From positions 1-7,327 of the forward strand of contig JBGOUJ010000397.1 of assembly GCA_041477005.1 (NCBI GenBank): 7,327 bases of DNA, written 5' to 3'. The notes below the pieces were generated by a model. It made no database searches and was not told the DNA's origin. It was given only the letters and a program-made list of their open reading frames with translations. The position numbers and the translations under genes are program-made. Positions 1 through 4,979 of the stretch are shown here, piece by piece; position 1 is the first letter of the stretch, and each line of letters opens with the position of its first letter. Origin of the DNA: JBGOUJ01 sp041477005 (GTDB lineage: Bacteria; Acidobacteriota; Terriglobia; Bryobacterales; JACQDG01).

Positions 1-1
1 C

Positions 2-94
2 GCGGGCCGGAAGCGGCTGGCGATCGAGGAATCGAAATGGAAGCAACTGGCGGAAGCCATCGGGCGCGTGATGTGGCCGGCTAAGGAGAGCTGA
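2..94 (+). CDS. PadR-family transcriptional regulator, C-terminal end (partial)
   Basis: Only the last 30 codons are present; the gene enters from the left edge and stops at TGA 92-94. The visible peptide begins AGRKRLAIEESKWKQLAEAI and ends in VMWPAKES. This resembles the C-terminal part of PadR regulators: the '(L)T.AGRK.L' turn after the wing, then an amphipathic helix with a conserved Trp that forms the dimer arm. PadR proteins are small winged-helix repressors. In acidobacterial genomes a PadR gene very often sits immediately upstream of an ADOP permease, which is exactly the arrangement here: one base separates this stop from the next start, so the two are almost certainly co-transcribed and translationally coupled. 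The DNA-binding domain is outside the window, so the family call rests on the tail plus context. Confidence 0.72.
   Translation, partial: AGRKRLAIEESKWKQLAEAIGRVMWPAKES
83..88 (+). promoter_or_regulatory. Ribosome binding site of the ADOP permease
   Basis: AAGGAG lies 7 bases upstream of ATG 96-98, inside the last codons of the PadR-like gene. It fixes the start of the permease at 96 and supports coupled translation of the two genes. Confidence 0.75.
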
Positions 95-95
95 A

Positions 96-2717
96 ATGCA
101 TTGGTTTCGCCGGCTCGCTTTGAGGGCAGCGAAAGCCTGGCGGCGGGAAGACCGGGAAAAGGACCTGGATCGGGAGCTACGCGCCCACTTGGACCTGGAG
201 GCCGCAGAGCAGGAGGATGCAGGGTTGCCGCCGGACGAGGCGCGCTACGCCGCCCGGCGAGCCTTCGGCAACACAACCTCAGTGAAGGAGGACACGCGTG
301 CCATGTGGGGATGGACGTCGGTCGAAGGGCTTGCGCAGGATCTGCGCTATGGCGTGCGGCAATTCCGGAGGAACCCCGGCTTCATCGGCGCTAACACCGC
401 GATCTTCAGCGTGATCAACGGAGTGATTCTTCGCCCGCTCGCTTACCAGGATCCAGAACGCCTCGTCACCTTGGATGAGCGGGCGCAGCCAGTCGGTGGT
501 TGGTGGTCGTTTTCGTATCCCAATTTCCTCGACTGCGAGCGCGAGAGTCATTCTTTCGAGAGCATGGCCGCTTGGCGCAACGAAGGCGCAAATCTCACTG
601 CCCCCGGGCAGCCTGAATTTGTGCGCACCAGACAAATCTCCGCCGGCTTCTTTTCTGTTTTGGGCATCCAGCCGGCTCTAGGCCGGACGTTTCTGGTCCA
701 AGAGGACCAGCCCGGTGCGGCGCCGGTTGCGGTGGTGAGCCATTCCGTGTGGGAAAAGCGCTTCGGAGCAGATCCGCAGGTTGTTGGGGCGAGGTTGGTC
801 CTCCAGGGCAAACCCTACACGGTCGTGGGCGTATTACCCGCTGGCTTCCGGTTCTTGGGCGACCCTGCCGTCTACACTCCAATTGGCCAGAACGGCGAGA
901 TCAACATGAGCCGGCGCGACACTCATCCAGGGATCGGGGTGATCGCTCGCCTCAAGCAGGGAACTGCCTTTGGGCAGGCGCGCTCAGAACTCGCGGTGAT
1001 CGGCCATCGGCTCGCGAAGCAGTATCCTGACACCAACGGCGACCGAACGTTCGGCATGAAGCCACTCAAGGAAGATTTGGTTGGCGATGTCGGTCCAACT
1101 TTGTATCTGCTTGCGGGAGCCGTCGGCCTGGTCCTCCTCATAGCCGGCGCAAACGTAGGCAATCTGGTCCTCGCACGATCACTCTCGCGGAGCCGCGAAT
1201 TCGCGATTCGCGCTGCCCTTGGCGCCGGCCGGGGACGCGTCATGCGCCAAGTTCTTACCGAAAGCACGCTGCTCGGCCTTGCAGGCGGACTTGCCGGGCT
1301 CCTGATTGCGTCCTTTGGAACTCGCTCGATGCTGACGCATCTACCTGGCGGCCTACCCCGCTTGTCGGAGGTCTCGTTCGACGCCCGGGTTCTTCTGTTC
1401 ACGCTTTGCGCCTCCCTGTTCACCGGGATCCTGTTCGGGCTCGCGCCGGCTCTGCGACAGCGACTTGACTTGGAGGAGGCCCTGAAACAAGGCGCTCGCG
1501 GAAACACCCGCGGACTTCGCCGCCTTCAGAGCAGCTTTGTGGTGGCCGAAGTAGCGCTTGCGTTTGTGCTGCTGGTGGGATCCGGCCTGATGCTGCGCAC
1601 CATCCTTCGACTGTGGTCTGTAAATCCGGGATTTGATCCACATCACGTCGTGGTCATGGGGGTCGGTCTCTCACCCAAGGTTGTGAATGACCCCGTACTC
1701 ATCCGCGCCGCTTGGGAGCAGGTCCTCCAGGGGGTCCAGAGCATTCCCGGTGTGCAATCCGCAGCCGTCAACAGTCTTGTCCCGTTGCGCGGAGATGAAA
1801 GCCATATTCAATACTGGACGGGCTCGACGCCCCCGCCGCCCAACAAGATCCCCATGGCGCTCGTCTACACGCCTACGCCGGATTACTGGAACACGTTGCG
1901 AATCCCGCTGCTGCGCGGTCGCTTTTTTAGCGAGCGAGACCGGCTTGGCGCCGAGCCGGTCGTCATCATCGACGAACGCCTCGCCGCGCGCGCCTTTCCT
2001 GACCGGGATCCGGTGGGCAGCAAGCTGTCCCTACAATTTCTCGGACCGGCGCGGATTGTGGGCGTCGTGGGGCACGTCAAGCACCGGACCTTGGATGAAG
2101 ATGCCCGCGCGGGGGGAAACGAGCAAGTCTACATTCCCTTCGAACAGATCCCCGATCCCTTCATGCGGCTGCCTCCCACCGGCATGGAGCTCCTCGTGCG
2201 GACTTCCGCGAATCCGCTGTCCATCATCCAGGCAGTGAAGCAGAGCGTCCTCGGCCCAGGCCGGGACCAACCGGTCTACGGCATGCAAACGATGGAGCAG
2301 ACGATCGGCGACTCCCTGGGGTTACGGCGCCTGATGCTGCTCCTGCTGGGGACCTTTGCCGCAGTGGCGCTCCTACTCGCATCGGTCGGCATCTACGGCG
2401 TGATCTCCTACTCAACCAACCAGCGCGTCCAGGAGATCGGCATCCGCCTCGCTTTAGGAGCAAGCCGGAAAGACGTTCTGAAGCTGGTAGTAAAGCAAGG
2501 GCTGGCGCTGACGGTGATTGCCCTTGTCCTCGGGCTGTTTGCAGCGCTGGCCCTGACCCATTTTCTTACCGGCATGCTGTACGGGGTCCGCCCCACGGAC
2601 CCAGCTACCTATGTGATCGTATGCCTGGCGCTCGCGGGTGTGGCGCTCCTGGCGAGTTATATTCCCGCGCGACGGGCGACGAAGGTGGACCCGATGGTGG
2701 CCTTGCGGTACGAGTGA
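96..2717 (+). CDS. ADOP-family (MacB/FtsX-like duplicated) ABC transporter permease
   Basis: 873 residues. An N-terminal cytoplasmic stretch (about 1-80; charged, with DRELRAHLDLEAAE and DEARYAARRAFGN) and DLRYGVRQFRRNPGF (82-96) are typical of acidobacterial duplicated orphan permeases. Then come two MacB-type halves. Half one: a first membrane segment near 97-112, a periplasmic domain (about 115-330), and membrane segments near 335-357, 392-408 and 428-452, with the FtsX signature SREFAIRAALGAGR at about 366. Half two: a segment near 480-503, a second periplasmic domain (about 510-740), and segments near 745-771, 802-825 and 838-860, ending in PARRATKVDPMVALRYE. No ATPase gene is adjacent, as usual for these 'orphan' permeases; the substrate is unknown, and the MacB relationship suggests mechanotransmission or efflux across the envelope. 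Oddity: after NPGF the family normally has about 11 hydrophobic residues before IGANTAIFS; here F96 is followed directly by I97, shortening the first membrane helix without breaking the frame. The start is set by AAGGAG at 83-88. Confidence 0.9.
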   Translation: MHWFRRLALRAAKAWRREDREKDLDRELRAHLDLEAAEQEDAGLPPDEARYAARRAFGNTTSVKEDTRAMWGWTSVEGLAQDLRYGVRQFRRNPGFIGANTAIFSVINGVILRPLAYQDPERLVTLDERAQPVGGWWSFSYPNFLDCERESHSFESMAAWRNEGANLTAPGQPEFVRTRQISAGFFSVLGIQPALGRTFLVQEDQPGAAPVAVVSHSVWEKRFGADPQVVGARLVLQGKPYTVVGVLPAGFRFLGDPAVYTPIGQNGEINMSRRDTHPGIGVIARLKQGTAFGQARSELAVIGHRLAKQYPDTNGDRTFGMKPLKEDLVGDVGPTLYLLAGAVGLVLLIAGANVGNLVLARSLSRSREFAIRAALGAGRGRVMRQVLTESTLLGLAGGLAGLLIASFGTRSMLTHLPGGLPRLSEVSFDARVLLFTLCASLFTGILFGLAPALRQRLDLEEALKQGARGNTRGLRRLQSSFVVAEVALAFVLLVGSGLMLRTILRLWSVNPGFDPHHVVVMGVGLSPKVVNDPVLIRAAWEQVLQGVQSIPGVQSAAVNSLVPLRGDESHIQYWTGSTPPPPNKIPMALVYTPTPDYWNTLRIPLLRGRFFSERDRLGAEPVVIIDERLAARAFPDRDPVGSKLSLQFLGPARIVGVVGHVKHRTLDEDARAGGNEQVYIPFEQIPDPFMRLPPTGMELLVRTSANPLSIIQAVKQSVLGPGRDQPVYGMQTMEQTIGDSLGLRRLMLLLLGTFAAVALLLASVGIYGVISYSTNQRVQEIGIRLALGASRKDVLKLVVKQGLALTVIALVLGLFAALALTHFLTGMLYGVRPTDPATYVIVCLALAGVALLASYIPARRATKVDPMVALRYE

Positions 2718-2766
2718 CGGGAGGCAGCCATGAACTGGTGGCGGAGGAGCAGCAGGAAGTGGGCCT

Positions 2767-2907
2767 TCTGCGACTCTGCGGTGAATTCGGGTCTATAATC
2801 AACGGTCGAGACCCGCCCACGAGCTTCCTGCGGCTCCTCGCTGGCGGGTTCTGGAACTCGAGGAATAGCCAGTCTGCGGGGCCCACAATCAACCGCGGAG
2901 ACGCGGA
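2767..2907. repeat. Imperfect 141-bp inverted repeat (palindromic element 1) in the convergent gap
   Basis: The left arm 2767-2782 (TCTGCGACTCTGCGGT) pairs with the right arm 2892-2907 (ACCGCGGAGACGCGGA) over 16 positions with 3 mismatches. The interior contains a smaller hairpin (2811-2849). The arms are made of the CTCTGCG/CGCAGAG-type oligomers that recur between genes in many environmental bacterial genomes and give spurious peptides such as SLCVSASPRL. The element lies between the 3' end of the ADOP permease (+) and the 3' end of the decayed DUF4013-like gene (-). The pairing is visible in the sequence; that it belongs to a dispersed repeat family is inference. Confidence 0.5.
2811..2849. 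repeat. Hairpin inside palindromic element 1
   Basis: ACCCGCC (2811-2817) and GGCGGGT (2843-2849) are perfect reverse complements. Within the loop, GAGC (2821-2824) can pair with GCTC (2833-2836). No run of T follows on either strand, so it does not look like a classical intrinsic terminator, though it could slow or end transcription in the convergent gap. Confidence 0.45.
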
Positions 2908-2918
2908 GACGCAGAGAC
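2895..2918 (+). repeat. Three tandem 8-bp units (GCGGAGAC)
   Basis: GCGGAGAC at 2895-2902 and 2903-2910 is followed by GCAGAGAC at 2911-2918, one substitution away. The units form and extend the right arm of palindromic element 1. Similar short tandem strings are common between genes in high-GC environmental bacteria. Confidence 0.7.
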
Positions 2919-2958
2919 TCAAAAAAGGATTCCCAAGCCCTCGATTACTACTTAGTCA

Positions 2959-3667
2959 TCAGCGCGACGCTGCTGGGGGAGCCAGCCCATTGGAGTCACT
3001 GTGCGTGGTGGGCGACCGGCGGCCATCCACCAGGGCAAATCGTTTGGAGAACGCCAGGGCGAAGCTGAAACCAGCTACCTGCCAGAACCACACACTGCTG
3101 AATACAAATCCCACACCCAACGCCGCCAGACCCAGAAATGACAACAGGAAGGCCGTGAGACCGATGGCCCACACCTTCCAGTAGGGGGTGCCGCCTTCGA
3201 GAGCCCTGCGAAGCGCCCGAAAGGGATTGAAAATCTCACGGGCGTCGAACGAGTGACAGTAGTGTGACATGTACCCAGGGATTGCCAGCGTGGCGCCGTG
3301 AGCAACAGGGCGGCGGCCCAATAGAGCCACCTGACGTGGCGCACTAACCCAACACCCAGCAGGCAGAGACCGGGGGAGTAGTAGTAGAGCATGCCGAGGA
3401 AGGTGAGCAGCCCATTCCTGAAAAGCAGGCGGTAGTTCGCCCATGCGGGCCAGGCATCTTCTCCGTGTTGCATCCGATGCACCATCTGAATCCGGTGCCC
3501 CATGTTGAGAATCCACCCAAAGAACGGAGGAATACCAGGACGCCGCCCCAGATCAGCTCTTTTCTCGCCAGCTCGTTTTGGAGCGGGTAGAGGAAACAGT
3601 TCCGGAAGGTCAATTCTGAGCTGAGGTCGATACTGTGGTCTATGCCACCCCTGGGTGGGCTACGCAT
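2959..3667 (-). pseudogene. DUF4013-like multi-pass membrane protein, broken by two frameshifts
   Basis: Reading leftwards on the minus strand, one protein continues through three frames. Part 1, codons in phase with 3667, gives LTFRNCFLYPLQNELARKEL then IWGGVLVFL. Part 2, from about 3525 in phase with 3503, gives PPFFGWILNMGHRIQMVHRM, then a GEDAWPAWANY motif and hydrophobic segments up to LLLTAP. Part 3, from about 3300 in phase with 3516, gives AIPGYMSHYCHSFDAREIF, then NPFRALRRALEGG and two more membrane segments, stopping at TGA (2961-2959). A basic/acidic 'G.....R......GED..P.W..' stretch between membrane helices is what I recall of DUF4013 proteins, which are integral membrane proteins of unknown function. 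Both joins need the same shift, equivalent to one missing base each (near 3522-3532 and 3290-3305). The 5' end is uncertain: ATG 3667 is open but has only a weak AGGG ahead of it, and family-like sequence begins near SIDLSSELTF. Sequencing error is an alternative to true decay. Confidence 0.6.
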
Positions 3668-3671
3668 TGCC

Positions 3672-3830
3672 CTACCGGAGATCCTCGAGCAGGTGGTCGC
3701 GGCCGGGGACCGGCTGTGGGCCGGCGTCCAGAACCAGGACTTCGAGGCCGGCTTCGGTGATCTGCTTGGCAGCCCAGCCGCCGCAGGCGCCGGTGCCGAC
3801 GACGATGGCGTCGTAAACTTTGGCCGGCAT
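3672..3830 (-). pseudogene. GMC oxidoreductase, N-terminal stub (52 codons)
   Basis: A short frame runs from ATG (3830-3828) to TAG (3674-3672). Its N-terminus reads MPAKVYDAIVVGTGACGGWA, followed by AKQITEAGLEVLVLDAGPQP and a short tail ending in LLEDLR. This is the FAD-binding Rossmann start of glucose-methanol-choline oxidoreductases: beta strand YDAIVVG, the GxGxxGG dinucleotide loop, a helix, then the second strand ending in D-A-G in place of the usual E-A-G. Full-length members are about 500-580 residues, so more than 90% is missing; similarity fades after about residue 40. No other GMC sequence is visible downstream; the DUF4013-like remnant begins 4 bases after the stop. The start codon and upstream AT-rich region look intact, so this is probably a deletion remnant that may still be transcribed. 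The fragment lacks the substrate domain and catalytic His and cannot be an active enzyme. Confidence 0.72.
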
Positions 3831-3896
3831 TGGAGAAGAGTTTACTACAATCTAAACCATTTGCCGGCCGCGTCCGATTACTAGGTCGGGTGCCGG
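3831..3896. promoter_or_regulatory. Divergent intergenic region with an AT-rich interrupted dyad
   Basis: This 66-bp gap separates the GMC stub (-) from the HDOD gene (+). It has one AT-rich island with an interrupted dyad, GTTTA (3840-3844) n8 TAAAC (3853-3857). TACAAT at 3846-3851 resembles a -10 box on the + strand, but no good -35 box is 16-18 bases upstream. On the minus strand TGTAGTAAAC sits shortly before the GMC ATG. TTACTACA (3842-3849) also resembles a half-site of BlaI/MecI-type operators. Promoters for one or both genes are likely here, but exact boxes cannot be assigned. Confidence 0.35.
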
Positions 3897-4757
3897 ATGG
3901 CTAACGATGTGCTCCCCGAAGCAGTCGAAGACAAGAAGCCGTGGGCGCTCAAGGCGCTGCCGCCTTTTCCCGCCGTGGCGCTGCAACTGCTCAGCTTGCT
4001 CGATAACCCCGAAGTGCCGCTGAAGAAAATCGTGGATCTGCTGCGCATGGATCCGGCGCTCTCGGCCGAATTACTGCGGGTGGCCAACTCGGCGCTGTAT
4101 GGGTTCGTGCAGCAGATCGACACCGTCAAGCACGCGGTGATCGTGCTGGGCAGCGAGAACGTGAAGCGGCTGGCGCTGACGGTGGCTCTGGGGAAATTCT
4201 CCAAGGGGTTTCTGCGCTACGAAAACCTGCGGGTTTGCTGGAACCACGTGATGGCCTCGGCGATGATCGCCGAGGAACTGGCGGTCTCCTTGAATCTTTC
4301 GAAAGACCGAGCCTACACCGCGGGGCTGCTGCACGACGTGGGCCGGCTGGCGCTGCTGGTCTCCTATCCGGTGGAATACGGAAATCTGCTGGCAGTCGCC
4401 CGCCAGGAGAACTTCGACCAACTGGAATGCGAGCGGGAGCTATTTGACATCGACCATTGCGCCGCCGGTCAGTGGCTGGCGCAGCATTGGAACCTGCCGG
4501 CTGACTACGGCCATGCCATCGCGAAACACCACAGCTTGGGGCCCTACGACGGGGTATTGACGCACCTGGTCACCTGCTCTTGCCGCTTGGCGGACTGCCT
4601 GGGCTATGGCGTGCTGCAAATGCCCCCAACCGAAACGGTGAGCCAAGTCCTGGCGGAGCTGCCACTGCGAGATCCCGTCCAGGCGGAGGCTGACCTGACT
4701 TCCGCCACCGAGCGCATCAACAACGCCATCCAAACCATCGCGCCGGCTACGGCATAG
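3897..4757 (+). CDS. HDOD domain-containing protein
   Basis: 286 residues forming essentially one HDOD domain (about 15-240) plus a short C-terminal helical tail. Matching motifs: LPPFPAVALQLLSLLDNPEV (21-40), the IVDLLRMDPALSAELLRVANSALYG block (45-69) typical of the start of HDOD domains, WNHVMASAMIAEELA (115-129), AGLLHDVGRLALL (142-154) with the His146-Asp147 pair, DHCAAGQWLAQHWNLP (186-201), AKHHSLG (209-215) and a late Asp in RLADCLG (230-236). HDOD proteins are HD-superfamily relatives, mostly without shown hydrolase activity, that act as signalling or scaffold modules in motility, biofilm and stress circuits. Many of the His/Asp positions remain here, so metal binding cannot be excluded. 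There is no GGDEF, receiver or other partner domain, so it is a stand-alone HDOD protein, cytoplasmic with no signal peptide. The start at 3897 lacks a strong Shine-Dalgarno sequence (only AGGT at 3883-3886). It runs convergently with the M56 gene. Confidence 0.88.
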   Translation: MANDVLPEAVEDKKPWALKALPPFPAVALQLLSLLDNPEVPLKKIVDLLRMDPALSAELLRVANSALYGFVQQIDTVKHAVIVLGSENVKRLALTVALGKFSKGFLRYENLRVCWNHVMASAMIAEELAVSLNLSKDRAYTAGLLHDVGRLALLVSYPVEYGNLLAVARQENFDQLECERELFDIDHCAAGQWLAQHWNLPADYGHAIAKHHSLGPYDGVLTHLVTCSCRLADCLGYGVLQMPPTETVSQVLAELPLRDPVQAEADLTSATERINNAIQTIAPATA

Positions 4758-4787
4758 GCTTGCGTTTCCGACGCACCACCGCAAGAA

Positions 4788-4934
4788 GCGGAAAAATGCG
4801 GATTTCGCGCAAAGACGCCAAGCACGCCAAGAAAAACTTCTCCGAAGCGCTGCGGCGCTTGGCTCGCATTCACGTGCGATCGGACTTCCTTGTTTGCTTT
4901 GCGTTCTTTGCGCCTTCGCGCGAAATCTTTCCGC
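4788..4934. repeat. Palindromic element 2: long imperfect stem enclosing two hairpins
   Basis: GATTTCGCGC (4801-4810) is perfectly complementary to GCGCGAAATC (4918-4927). The pairing continues inward, ungapped, to about 4825/4903 and further to about 4835/4893 with scattered mismatches, the arms being AAAGACGCCAAGCACGCCAAG and its near-complement. It extends outward through GCGGAAA (4788-4794) and TTTCCGC (4928-4934) across a 6-base bulge on the left. Two perfect hairpins sit inside: AAGCGC-TGCG-GCGCTT (4845-4860) and TCGCA-TTCACG-TGCGA (4864-4879). The predicted fold is a branched junction on a 35-45 bp stem. The arm sequence (CGCAAAGACGCCAAG and complement) belongs to a kind of intergenic string frequent in environmental genomes. 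It fills the gap between the convergent HDOD and M56 genes; it may act as a two-way transcription barrier or be a non-coding mobile repeat. Coding on either strand looks spurious. Confidence 0.68.
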
Positions 4935-4979
4935 AGCCGCTCCTTTACGGGCCCAAAGAGCGCCCCTGCTCGGAACGGG

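Noticed and set aside
2730..2798. A 22-codon frame after the ADOP gene (MNWWRR...) with GGGAGG 5 bases upstream, which looks like the start of another permease
   Set aside because: Only the first six residues resemble ADOP starts; the rest does not, and most of it lies in the left part of palindromic element 1. It is too short to support as a gene or remnant.
2794..2799. A perfect TATAAT on the + strand
   Set aside because: No -35 box at proper spacing and no intact + strand gene downstream before 3897; probably chance inside the repeat element.
2947..2956. ACTACTTAGT, a small dyad similar to the inner part of the operator at 7292-7307
   Set aside because: Only 4-bp arms, located at the 3' end of a decayed gene; expected by chance.
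2621..3184. A 187-codon + strand frame across the ADOP 3' end and the intergenic repeat
   Set aside because: No family resemblance and biased composition; it overlaps the ADOP end and the antisense of the DUF4013-like remnant.
4958..4971. A possible intrinsic terminator after the M56 gene (GAGC...GCTC followed by three T on the minus strand)
   Set aside because: The stem is only 4 bp and the T run too short to call.
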